A DNA stretch of 64,000 nt, taken from Gemmatimonadaceae bacterium. Its GTDB lineage: Bacteria; Gemmatimonadota; Gemmatimonadetes; Gemmatimonadales; Gemmatimonadaceae. The stretch lies in assembly GCA_036003045.1 (NCBI GenBank), contig DASYSS010000050.1:124001-188000 (forward strand). The letters run 5' to 3'. A model generated the notes under the pieces. It saw only the letters and a list, made by a program, of their open reading frames with translations, made no database searches and was not told the DNA's origin. The position numbers and the translations under genes were made by a program. Positions within the stretch are counted from its first letter, which is position 1, and every line of letters begins with the position of its first letter. This document shows positions 1-7,809 of this stretch, one piece after another.

Positions 1-1
1 C

Positions 2-820
2 ATGCGCAACCGGCGGATCGTGGGGGCGACGCTGATCGCCCTCGGTGCCGCGATCGCGAGCAACGCGGTGCTCGGCCCATTGGTGCTCGGCGTCATTCGC
101 ATTCACGAATCGCCGGCAATGGAGACGCAACTGCTCGGCGGCGAACTGACGTCGTTGTTCATCGCGGCTCCGCTCGCGATCGCGGCCGGTATCGCCTGGT
201 GGCGGGGCGATCGGCTCGCGCCGTTTCTCGCCGCCGGCCCCTCGGCCTATGCCCTCTACACGTACGTCCAATTCGTGCTCGTTCCGGACTACTCGCGATA
301 CCCCGGCAACAACGAGAACTACTTCTTTCTGTATTTGAGTCTCGTGATCGCCGGCTGGACGATGTTGCTCGCCGCCTGCCGTGCCATCGCGGCGGGCGCG
401 CCGCGCATCGACACGCGTCTCGCTCGGACGACGGGTGCCGCCATGCTCGCGGTCGGAAGCTCGTTCGCGCTCGCGTGGGTCGGTTCGATCGTTCGATTGT
501 CGAATCCGCCGCTCCCGACGGAATATCTCGAGCATCCCACCGCGTTTTGGCTGATCCGGCTGATGGACCTCGGCTTCGTGATTCCGGCAAGCCTCACCAC
601 CGGTTGGTTGCTCGTGCGCGGTGCGGAATCGGCCGGTCGCTGGGCCTACGGCTTCATCGGCATGCAGACGCTGCTCACCTGTGCGGTCGCGGGGATGGCG
701 ATACGGATGGCGCTGCGCGACGATCCGGCGGTGACGACGCCACTCCTCGTCGTCTCGACGACGGGCGCCGGCGTGTTTCTCGTGCTGTACGTGCTCGCGC
801 TTCGCAACGCAGCCGCCTGA
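2..820 (+). CDS. Integral membrane protein, function unknown
   Basis: The 272-residue product is almost entirely hydrophobic, with about eight predicted membrane segments from residues 6-30 to 248-268 and short polar loops. I recognise no catalytic motif or named family. The ATG lies at the second base of the window, so the start could be genuine or the gene could begin further left. It converges on the cupredoxin gene, with 33 bases between the stop codons, so it is not part of the nos operon. Codon use matches its neighbours. Being a real gene is likely; function is open. Confidence 0.7.
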   Translation: MRNRRIVGATLIALGAAIASNAVLGPLVLGVIRIHESPAMETQLLGGELTSLFIAAPLAIAAGIAWWRGDRLAPFLAAGPSAYALYTYVQFVLVPDYSRYPGNNENYFFLYLSLVIAGWTMLLAACRAIAAGAPRIDTRLARTTGAAMLAVGSSFALAWVGSIVRLSNPPLPTEYLEHPTAFWLIRLMDLGFVIPASLTTGWLLVRGAESAGRWAYGFIGMQTLLTCAVAGMAIRMALRDDPAVTTPLLVVSTTGAGVFLVLYVLALRNAAA

Positions 821-853
821 GAAACAAACCGACGCGCGCCCGGGGCCCAACAA

Positions 854-1336
854 TCACTCGACGACGAGATGCCCCTTCATGCCGAGCATCGCGTGCGGGT
901 CGCATTGGAAGTAGTAGCTGCCGGCGGGCATTTTGACGGCGAGGTCGAGCGTCTGCCCGGGGAGCTGGAGCAAGTCGCTGGCCGACTGCGGATAGCTCGA
1001 GCGGCCGGCGTTGGAATCGGGAAGGAAGTGCACGTTGTGCACGCCCACCTTGAGCGTGTAGCGAATCACGTCGCCGGGTTTCGCGTGGACCTCAGCCGGC
1101 TTGAAGTAGTTGCCCACGGCGTCGGAATAGAGCTCCACGGTGACGACCTTTCCTCCCGGATCGGGCGTCAACGGCGACGTGCTGAATGCGACGGCCGACG
1201 GCGCGGCCTCCGCGGCGGTGGGAGCCTTCTCGGCGGCGGGCTTCTGCTCGCCGCCGCACGCGAGCGCGATCAGCGCGGTGGCGCATGCGAGCGCGTGTAG
1301 TCCGCGAGCGATTTGCGACGTGTGAACGGTTCTCAT
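854..1336 (-). CDS. Cupredoxin lipoprotein, last gene of the nos operon
   Basis: This 160-residue secreted protein has a type I copper fold. The N-terminus is a Sec lipoprotein signal with lipobox LALAC (Cys27), followed by an Ala/Glu/Pro-rich linker. The copper ligands are visible: a His in VHNVHF (about 100-103), then Cys145, His148 and Met150 or Met153 in CDPHAMLGM. It starts only 36 bases after the nosY stop and on the same strand, so it is probably cotranscribed with nos. By position it could carry electrons to NosZ in place of a cytochrome c, or supply copper to the CuA or CuZ site. The fold is clear; the partner is an inference. Confidence 0.88.
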   Translation of the reverse strand: MRTVHTSQIARGLHALACATALIALACGGEQKPAAEKAPTAAEAAPSAVAFSTSPLTPDPGGKVVTVELYSDAVGNYFKPAEVHAKPGDVIRYTLKVGVHNVHFLPDSNAGRSSYPQSASDLLQLPGQTLDLAVKMPAGSYYFQCDPHAMLGMKGHLVVE

Positions 1337-1372
1337 GGTCGGTTGGTCGGTTGATTGAGATGATTGTTTGAT

Positions 1373-2167
1373 TTAGAAGTCCTTTCGCCTGAACCAGCGC
1401 CAGCCCAGAGCGACGGGTGCCGCGATCCAGACGAACAGCATGCCTGCGGCGAGGCATGCCCCGGTGTTGCCGGCGAAAACCCGCTCGAACACCGCCCCCG
1501 TGTAACCGAGCAGGGCGGACGCGTCGAGACGCATGAGCAGCAGCACGCGGCCGAGGTCCACCGGGTTCGCGAACATGAGCACGAGCAGCGGACGTTCGAT
1601 CGGATAGTCACCGAGGAGTGCGACGCCCGTGAGCACAATCCCGTCGTACGCGACCGCGACGAGCAACCACACGCCGAGCGCGACGCCGACGCCTCGCAGC
1701 CGGTCTTCGGTACGCAACGCGACGCAGAAGGCGATCGCCGTGAAGGCGCACGTCAATGCCGAGCCGACGACCAGCAACACGGCGAGCGCTGCGCGAACGG
1801 CGGGATCTCCTCCCCCGCGGAGGACGAACGGCATCGCGACGCCGATGACGAACCCCGCCGTCGCGGGAAGCGACAGCCCCGAATAGAGCCCCGCGTACAG
1901 GGACGAGCGGCGAATCGGCTGCGCCAGCAGCAGCTCGGTGAACTCGCGCGTCGTGTACACGTAGATCGTGGCGAGAACCAGCGTCGCGAGCGGGATGATC
2001 ATCAGGCTCGCCGTGGCGAGGCTCAACACGGCCTTTGCCTGGTCGCCGGAAAAGCGAAGGAGGCCCTCGCTCAGCAGCAAGAAGAAGCCCGAGTACACGA
2101 GAATCCATCGACTGCGCATCACGTCGCGCGCCTGGATCGCGGCGATCGTGCGAGCGACGCTCTTCAT
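1373..2167 (-). CDS. nosY: NosY, ABC transporter permease for N2O reductase maturation
   Basis: This 264-residue membrane protein has about six helices and is the permease partner of NosF in the NosDFY complex. That complex is known from other bacteria to act in assembly of the CuZ site of N2O reductase, delivering sulfur or copper to the periplasm. I chose the ATG at 2167 because it overlaps the nosF stop in an ATGA tetrad and begins MKSVARTIAAIQARDVMRSR, the usual cytosolic lead into helix 1 of ABC-2-like permeases. A longer reading extends upstream inside nosF but is arginine-rich and out of register with the family. Confidence 0.9.
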   Translation of the reverse strand: MKSVARTIAAIQARDVMRSRWILVYSGFFLLLSEGLLRFSGDQAKAVLSLATASLMIIPLATLVLATIYVYTTREFTELLLAQPIRRSSLYAGLYSGLSLPATAGFVIGVAMPFVLRGGGDPAVRAALAVLLVVGSALTCAFTAIAFCVALRTEDRLRGVGVALGVWLLVAVAYDGIVLTGVALLGDYPIERPLLVLMFANPVDLGRVLLLMRLDASALLGYTGAVFERVFAGNTGACLAAGMLFVWIAAPVALGWRWFRRKDF

Positions 2168-2871
2168 GCGACCTCCCTGATCATCAGCGACGCGATCGCG
2201 CGCTCGAGGTTGTGCTGCCGCGTTTGTTCGGTGAGCGCCTCGATCGGACCGGCGTAGCGCACGGTCCCATCGAGGAGGAACGCGACTTCGTCGCATAGAT
2301 CCTCCAGCTCACCCATGATGTGCGACGTCACGAGCACCGTCGCGCCGGCCTCGTTGCGCGCGAGGATTTCGTCCTTGAGCGTCGCACTCGACAACGGATC
2401 GAGACCGGCCGTCGGCTCGTCGAGCACGAGCACGTCGGGACGAAACAGGAGTGCGAGTGCCGCATTGACCTTCTGCCGTGTGCCGCCAGACAGAACACGG
2501 AGCGGCTTGTCGAGATGATCGCCCAGTCCGAGGTGTTCCATGAGCTCGTCGTCGGTCACGTCTTTGCCGCGCAGAGCGCGCATCATTCGAAGGAGCTCGG
2601 CTGCAGTCAGGTTGTCGGGAAACCGCGCGATCTGCGGCATGTATCCGATGCGATCGCGATAGGAGTCGCCGCGGCGAATCGACACACCGTCGACGAGGAT
2701 GTCGCCGCCGGTCGGATGGGCGAGGCCGAGCAGCATCTTGATGAGCGTCGTCTTCCCGGCACCGTTCGGGCCGACGAGTCCGACAACCCGTCCGCGGCCG
2801 ATCGTGAGGTCGACGCCTCGCAGCACGGCGGTCTGGGCGAACCTCTTCGCCACTCCGCGGAATTCGATCAT
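2164..2871 (-). CDS. nosF: NosF, ABC transporter ATP-binding subunit
   Basis: This 235-residue ABC ATPase has a complete set of motifs: Walker A GPNGAGKT at about 34-41, the signature LSGGTRQKV, and Walker B LVLDEP followed by a D-loop (TAGLD) and a switch His in TSHI. It powers the NosDFY maturation complex together with the permease encoded immediately downstream. It overlaps nosD upstream and nosY downstream, each through an ATGA stop/start overlap, so the three are probably translationally coupled. Length and motifs are ordinary for the family, and the identification rests mainly on context (nosZ, nosD and nosL in the same operon). Confidence 0.93.
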   Translation of the reverse strand: MIEFRGVAKRFAQTAVLRGVDLTIGRGRVVGLVGPNGAGKTTLIKMLLGLAHPTGGDILVDGVSIRRGDSYRDRIGYMPQIARFPDNLTAAELLRMMRALRGKDVTDDELMEHLGLGDHLDKPLRVLSGGTRQKVNAALALLFRPDVLVLDEPTAGLDPLSSATLKDEILARNEAGATVLVTSHIMGELEDLCDEVAFLLDGTVRYAGPIEALTEQTRQHNLERAIASLMIREVA

Positions 2872-4121
2872 CGCACGGACACCGTCGTTGGGAAGGAGAT
2901 GGGCTTCATCGCCGGAGCGCTGTCGACCAACGCTTCCGGCGTGAGCGACGGCAACACCCGCTCGGCGGCGTCCAGGAGCGACGCGAACGTGCTTCGCAGC
3001 AGGATGAGCGACGCCGGCTGGTGTGCGACGATCACGGAGAAGAGCCGGACGGGACGATGCGGCACGTCACCGGTCCCGTCGCGGTTCACGTCGTAGCCGC
3101 GGTAGTCGTCCCAGTAGTTACCGGAAAAAACGGTGGACAGCGACCGGCTGTTCGTCGCGAGCTCGAAGGTGTTGGCGACGAAGTTGTTTCGCTCGAAGCG
3201 GCCATCGACGGTGCTGGCCTCGAGGCGCACGGCCCAACCGTTGTTCGTGAACTGGTTGCCGACGGCGACGATTCGGTTCGCGCCGTCGGCGACGAGCGCC
3301 GTCGTGTTGTGGTCGAAGACGTTGCGCTCGAGCCGTGCATCGCTGATCTCCTTGAGCAGGAGGCCGTACGCGGCGGGCCCCCAGTTGTCCTCGAACCGGT
3401 TGCCCGTCATCGCCACGGTCTTCGTGTACATCACGGCCACACCCGATCCGTTTCGGCGGAACGTGTTGCCGGAGTACCGGCAGCCGTCGGAGTACATGAA
3501 GTGAAGGCCGTAGCGCAGATTGCGCGCGCTCGTGTTGCCGCGGACGTCGGTGTCGTGGACGAACTCGAAGTAGATGCCGTCGCGCTGACCCGAGACGTCG
3601 TTGTTCTCGATCGTGATCCGGCGAGCGCGCCAGAGATGGATCCCGTTGCCGGCCTCGGTCTCGCGCAGGCCCTGCCCGCGGATGACGTTGTCCGCCACGC
3701 GACAGTCGGTCACGTCGGCGAGGTAGATGCCGAAGAATCCGTTCTCGACGCGGTCGTGATCCAACGAGCAGCCGCGCACGTGGCTCGCTTTGATCGCGGC
3801 CCGGTCCTCGACGAAGCTCGTCCCTACGTTGCGCAGGACGAGTCCGCGTACCGTGACGTCGTCGGCGGTGACGAGTATGAGGCCGTGATTCCCTTCCCCA
3901 TCGAGGATCGGCGTGCCTTCACCGACGAGTGCGATGCGCTTGTCGATCGTCACAAGCGGTTCGCGGTACCGACCCGCGTGAACGACGACCGTATCGCCAT
4001 TCTGCGCCGCGGCGACGCCGGCTCCGACGGTTTGATACGCTCCCCCCGGAGTGACGTCGAACCGCCGTTGCGCGGCGAGCGCCGCGGGCACGAACAACCA
4101 GATCAGCGCGAGCGTTCTCAC
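2868..4121 (-). CDS. nosD: NosD, periplasmic beta-helix copper-site maturation protein
   Basis: This protein of about 417 residues has a Sec signal peptide (VRTLALIWLFVPAALAAQ) followed by parallel beta-helix repeats rich in N, G and V (CASH/NosD type). Repeats such as RGNTSARNL, SGNTFRRNG and TGNRFEDN are spaced by about 20-24 residues. NosD is the periplasmic part of NosDFY and is needed to build the Cu-S cluster of NosZ. I prefer the GTG at 4121: it overlaps the nosL stop as GTGA and has GGAG nine bases upstream. An ATG at 4136 in the same frame is the alternative and adds five residues. Confidence 0.92.
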   Translation of the reverse strand: MRTLALIWLFVPAALAAQRRFDVTPGGAYQTVGAGVAAAQNGDTVVVHAGRYREPLVTIDKRIALVGEGTPILDGEGNHGLILVTADDVTVRGLVLRNVGTSFVEDRAAIKASHVRGCSLDHDRVENGFFGIYLADVTDCRVADNVIRGQGLRETEAGNGIHLWRARRITIENNDVSGQRDGIYFEFVHDTDVRGNTSARNLRYGLHFMYSDGCRYSGNTFRRNGSGVAVMYTKTVAMTGNRFEDNWGPAAYGLLLKEISDARLERNVFDHNTTALVADGANRIVAVGNQFTNNGWAVRLEASTVDGRFERNNFVANTFELATNSRSLSTVFSGNYWDDYRGYDVNRDGTGDVPHRPVRLFSVIVAHQPASLILLRSTFASLLDAAERVLPSLTPEALVDSAPAMKPISFPTTVSVR

Positions 4122-4576
4122 TGCAGGTCGCTCCATCGCTTGATCGTCGCCGCGTCGATGAATCCGAGCGCGGCGGCATCGCGTGCCGAGGCGACCGCCG
4201 CCCACCCGTGACTCGATCCCATCGGAGCCCGCCCTTCACCGACGTCGACGAACCGAGCCGTGCTCGCGTCGATGAGCGTGCCCGGATGGCGAAGGTCGGA
4301 GACCCACACGGAGGCGACGTCGTGCGCGGCCGCCGCCTGACGATAGTAGGCGACGAGGCATTCGATCGAGTCGAACTTGAGCGTTCGTCCATGCGCGGTG
4401 ACGATCGCCGCGGCGAATCGGCCGTCGCCGATCAGCATTCGGCAGTACGTGCACGCGTCGGCATTGACCGCGATCGGCTCGGGCTTCCCCGGTGCGCAGG
4501 CGACGACGAGCGACAGGATCGCGACGCGCATCGCGCCCTTGCGCCGGTTGCGCAGAGTCAGCCGGGCGGCGCGCAT
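4118..4576 (-). CDS. nosL: NosL, copper-binding lipoprotein of nos operon
   Basis: This is a NosL-family lipoprotein. The diagnostic segment is DACTYCRMLIGDGRFAAAI, where the CxxCxM group is the expected Cu(I) site; it is followed by DSIECLVAYY and a conserved C-terminal GWAAV region. NosL is known as a copper chaperone for NosZ. The lipobox VVAC lies in a very short hydrophobic stretch. The ATG at 4576 overlaps the nosB stop as TGATG and gives 152 residues with a longer basic n-region. The ATG at 4531 has AAGG five bases upstream and gives 137 residues, but leaves only 11 residues before the lipid cysteine. I prefer 4576, with modest confidence in the start. Confidence 0.9.
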   Translation of the reverse strand: MRAARLTLRNRRKGAMRVAILSLVVACAPGKPEPIAVNADACTYCRMLIGDGRFAAAIVTAHGRTLKFDSIECLVAYYRQAAAAHDVASVWVSDLRHPGTLIDASTARFVDVGEGRAPMGSSHGWAAVASARDAAALGFIDAATIKRWSDLQ

Positions 4577-5169
4577 CACGCGGCCGCCTCCACCGTCGCG
4601 TGCGGACGCGCGAGGTAGACGGAGAGACAGCCCACGACGAACGCGACGCCAATGAGGATGGCGCCGGTCGTCGGCCACGAGATCGCGGTGAAGTTCAGCA
4701 ACTGCTTCGACCCGATGAGCGGCGGCTGATAGCTCATCCCCGGCACCTTGATGATGGCGTGCGCGGTGTCGAGCTCGTGGCCGTACTCGTACTCCCAGTG
4801 GTAAAAGTCGCTCAGCGCGACGACGCCGAAGACGGCGAACGACGCGAGCCACCCGATCGCCATCCAGCGGCGTCCCGCCGCGGCGACGACGAACCCCAAC
4901 ACCGCGAGTCCGCCGATGCACCACGGGATCACGCGAAGCTCCGCGATCTCCTCGGGCTCGATGGCCTTCATCCCGATGTAGTGATTGAGCGAGTTGATGC
5001 TCTGGAGGTCGTGCTCCCTCGCGCCCACCACCGTGCCGGCGTGGATGTCCATCCCGAGTCCTTCGGGGTACTGCGGCGCCAGCAACCGGATCCGCCAGAG
5101 CGGCGTCGCCAGCGACACGAGCACGAGCGCGGATGCGAGCAAAATGAGGAGTCGCGAAAGCTTCGACAT
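4576..5169 (-). CDS. nosB: NosB-like membrane protein of clade II nos clusters
   Basis: This 197-residue protein has four predicted membrane helices (about 5-25, 84-103, 106-122 and 169-190) and a sizeable extracytoplasmic loop between helices 1 and 2. It sits eight bases downstream of nosZ. That is the place where clade II (atypical) nos clusters, for example in Wolinella and Anaeromyxobacter, carry nosB, a membrane protein of unresolved role. The call rests on position, size and topology rather than on a catalytic motif. A role in electron delivery or in anchoring the reductase is possible but not shown by the sequence. Confidence 0.75.
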   Translation of the reverse strand: MSKLSRLLILLASALVLVSLATPLWRIRLLAPQYPEGLGMDIHAGTVVGAREHDLQSINSLNHYIGMKAIEPEEIAELRVIPWCIGGLAVLGFVVAAAGRRWMAIGWLASFAVFGVVALSDFYHWEYEYGHELDTAHAIIKVPGMSYQPPLIGSKQLLNFTAISWPTTGAILIGVAFVVGCLSVYLARPHATVEAAA

Positions 5170-5177
5170 GTTCGGCT

Positions 5178-7178
5178 CTACTTGGCGTTGTGGTCCATTT
5201 GGGCTTGCGCCTTCTTACTCACGTTCGCCATGAGTTTCACGTTCGATCCGGCCGGGGAGACGCGGATGTAGCCTTGCATCTCCTGGTGCAACGCCGAGCA
5301 GAAGTCGGTGCAGTAGAACGGGTAGACGCCCGGCGTCTTTGGGATCCACGTCAACGAGCGCGTCTCACCCGGCTGCAGGATCAGCTCGGAGTTATTGTTG
5401 CCCAGCACGGCGAATCCGTGCAGGATGTCCCAGTCCTGCTCGATGTTGGTCACGTGGAACACCACGGTGTCGCCGACCTGCACGCCCTCGATGTTGTCCG
5501 GCGCGAAGTGGCTGCGAATGGCGATCATCTTGATGTCGACGCGCTTGCCGGCGCGCGCGATGCCGCCGTCCGACTCGCTGCGCGTGACCCACGGGCTCGT
5601 GTTCTTCGCCAGCTGGTAGAACTTGACCTGCTTCTCCTTGATCATGCTCGCCGGCAGTGCCTGCGCGTAGTGCGGCTCGCCGATCGTCGGGAAATCGAGC
5701 AGCAGTTTCATCTTGTCGCCGCTGATGTCGATCAGCTGCGCCGACTGCGCCATCTCGGGCCCCGTCGGCAGATAGCGATCCTTCGTGATCTTGTTCATGG
5801 CGACGAGGTACTTCCCCCACGGCTGTTTGCTGTCGCCGCCCGGAATCATGAGGTGGCCGATGCTGTAGTACGTCGGGATTCGGTCGACGACCTCCCACGT
5901 GCCGAGCTTCCACTTCACGACTTCCGACGAGATGAACATCGACGTGTACGCGTAGCCCTTGCCGTCGAATTCGGTGTGCAGCGGACCCAGGCCGGGCTTC
6001 TGAACCTCGCCGGCCATCACGGCGTCGTATTTGAGCACCGGAATCCCGTCGACGGTCTTCTCGAACGCCTTGTCGGCGATCGCCTTCTGCAGCTTGGTGA
6101 ACGAGTGGACCGGAATGACCGTGGCGAGCTTGCCGCCGGCGACGATGTATTCGCCCGTCGGATCCACATCGACACCGTGCGGCGACTTGGGCGTCGGCAG
6201 ATAGTAGACGACGCCTTCGCAATCGCCCGGGTTGATCATCTTGACGCCCGACTTCTTCTCCGACTTCGCGATGCGCGACGACTCGTCGACCCAGTTGTGG
6301 TAGTACTCGGCCGGCGCCGCCTTCGCCTTCCCCTGTGCCACGCACTCCTCGGCGCGCTTGTAGTTCACCGCGGCGATGAAGTCCTTGTCGTTCTGCGACG
6401 CGTTTTCTTCGAGCTTGGTGTTCGCCTGCTCGCTGTTGTACGAGGTGAAAAAGAACCAACCATTGGAGGGCCCTTTGCCGGCATGGCCGAGGTCGTAGTC
6501 GAAGCCGGGCATGAGGATCTGGAACGCGATGTCCATTTTTCCCGGTTGGTCAGCCGTCGCGAACGTCAACGTGCCGCGGAAGTTCTGCTTGTAGCTCTCG
6601 ATGGGGACGTCGGTATTGGGCACCGGAACGCTGAAGCGCGTCGCCGAGACGACGTACTTCGAGTCCGGCGTCGTGAAGGGCGACGCGTGGCCGCCCGCGG
6701 CGTTCGGGATCTGGAGAATCTCGTCCGTCTCGAACCGCGTGAGGTCGATGCGGGCGATGCGCGGCGTGTTGTTCGCGTTGATGAACAGCCAGCGTCCGTC
6801 GGGAACGCCGTTCGTCATCGACAGCTCGGGGTGATGTGAGTCGTCCCACGGCACGAAGCCGTAGGTCGTCTGGAAGAGCGGCTTCGTCTCCTCGTTGTAG
6901 CCGTAGCCGTCTTCGGCGAACTGTGAAAAAACCGGTATGACTTTGAGGAGCCGGCCGGACGGCAGCCCGTAGACGGCGATCTGCCCGCTGTACCCGCCGG
7001 ACATGAACGCGTAATACTCGTCGTAGCTGCCCGGGGCCACGTACACCTTCGACGCGGCGTCGCCGCTGACGAGCGACTGGGATGGCGCACGGTTCGCCGT
7101 GCACGCGTAAATGAGAACGATGGCGACGGCGACGGCCGCGCCCGCCAGTCTCGTGGACCATTGGCGCAAAGGCGACAT
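5178..7178 (-). CDS. nosZ: Nitrous oxide reductase NosZ, clade II type, Sec/lipoprotein signal
   Basis: This enzyme reduces N2O to N2 in the periplasm. The 666-residue protein has a seven-bladed propeller region, with candidate CuZ ligands including His115-His116 in DDSHHP. Its C-terminal cupredoxin domain has the CuA site: His587 in LHGFAV, then C623, C627, H631 and M634 in CTDFCSALHQEM. The N-terminus is a Sec signal without twin arginines, a mark of clade II NosZ, and ends in IYAC (Cys26), which resembles a lipobox. I chose the ATG at 7178 because the signal peptide begins there. It is the first gene of the operon and lies divergent from an Rrf2 regulator. Confidence 0.97.
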   Translation of the reverse strand: MSPLRQWSTRLAGAAVAVAIVLIYACTANRAPSQSLVSGDAASKVYVAPGSYDEYYAFMSGGYSGQIAVYGLPSGRLLKVIPVFSQFAEDGYGYNEETKPLFQTTYGFVPWDDSHHPELSMTNGVPDGRWLFINANNTPRIARIDLTRFETDEILQIPNAAGGHASPFTTPDSKYVVSATRFSVPVPNTDVPIESYKQNFRGTLTFATADQPGKMDIAFQILMPGFDYDLGHAGKGPSNGWFFFTSYNSEQANTKLEENASQNDKDFIAAVNYKRAEECVAQGKAKAAPAEYYHNWVDESSRIAKSEKKSGVKMINPGDCEGVVYYLPTPKSPHGVDVDPTGEYIVAGGKLATVIPVHSFTKLQKAIADKAFEKTVDGIPVLKYDAVMAGEVQKPGLGPLHTEFDGKGYAYTSMFISSEVVKWKLGTWEVVDRIPTYYSIGHLMIPGGDSKQPWGKYLVAMNKITKDRYLPTGPEMAQSAQLIDISGDKMKLLLDFPTIGEPHYAQALPASMIKEKQVKFYQLAKNTSPWVTRSESDGGIARAGKRVDIKMIAIRSHFAPDNIEGVQVGDTVVFHVTNIEQDWDILHGFAVLGNNNSELILQPGETRSLTWIPKTPGVYPFYCTDFCSALHQEMQGYIRVSPAGSNVKLMANVSKKAQAQMDHNAK

Positions 7179-7288
7179 AGGAGAACCCCGCGAGGAGAGA
7201 GAAAGCGCAACGCTCACATCGAGGTGCGAGTTGCATTGAAGATCGGGTATCGCGGAGCCGCGGTCCGTCCGATTTCCAATGGATTCGA

Positions 7289-7307
7289 CGTCGGGATTTT
7301 CCCGACG
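7289..7307. promoter_or_regulatory. Perfect palindrome between nosZ and the Rrf2 gene, candidate operator
   Basis: CGTCGGGA and TCCCGACG flank a TTT spacer, an exact 8-3-8 inverted repeat in the 220-base divergent intergenic region. It lies about 110 bases before nosZ and about 92 bases before the regulator. Rrf2 dimers bind palindromes, so it could control both genes. No FNR-type TTGAT-N4-ATCAA site is visible in this region. Role inferred from position. Confidence 0.45.
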
Positions 7308-7398
7308 CAAAGTGCGGCGAGTCGAGGACAGCGATCGACAGCGAGCGCCCACAGCTTCCACGAAATGCCGATGCATTCCGTGCGGCCGGGAGCGACCG

Positions 7399-7809
7399 AT
7401 GCTTTCGACGACCGCTGACCACGCGCTTCGCGCGGTTCTCTACCTCGGCCAGCGACCGAAGGGACAGGTCGCGTCCGCCGGCGAGATCGCCGACGCGATC
7501 GGCGCGCCGCGCAATTACCTGTCGAAGACGCTCCATGCGCTGACGAGAGCCGGCGTGACGACGAGCGTTCCCGGGAGGGGCGGCGGATTCGCGCTGGCCG
7601 TGGCACCCCATCGGCTGACGCTGGCGCGGCTCATCAACGTATTCGACGGGGCGGATGCGCCGAGGCGATGTCTGCTCGGCGATCGTCTTTGCACAGCGGA
7701 GCAGCCGTGCGCGGCGCACCTGCAATGGACGCAGATTCACCGGATGCACGATCAGGCCCTCAGCTCGACGACGATCTCCGACCTTCTTGGAGTGGGCGAC
7801 GCGCGTTAG
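7399..7809 (+). CDS. Rrf2-family Fe-S transcriptional regulator
   Basis: This 136-residue Rrf2 protein has an N-terminal winged helix (TTADHALRAVLYL, then a recognition helix around SAGEIADAIGAPRNYLSKTL and the GRGGGF wing). It also has three cysteines spaced C-x6-C-x5-C (CLLGDRLCTAEQPC), the usual Fe-S ligand set. Members such as NsrR and IscR sense NO or cluster status. I chose the ATG at 7399 because it has GGGAG six bases upstream and starts at the conserved N-terminus. It is divergent from nosZ, so control of N2O respiration by NO, O2 or Fe-S status is likely. Its stop codon overlaps that of the converging ATPase gene. Confidence 0.92.
   Translation: MLSTTADHALRAVLYLGQRPKGQVASAGEIADAIGAPRNYLSKTLHALTRAGVTTSVPGRGGGFALAVAPHRLTLARLINVFDGADAPRRCLLGDRLCTAEQPCAAHLQWTQIHRMHDQALSSTTISDLLGVGDAR

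Noticed and set aside
7179-7398. FNR/CRP-like site in the nosZ promoter region
   Set aside because: I looked for TTGAT-N4-ATCAA and near matches and found none; TTGCATTGAAGATC near 7231 lacks a matching second half.
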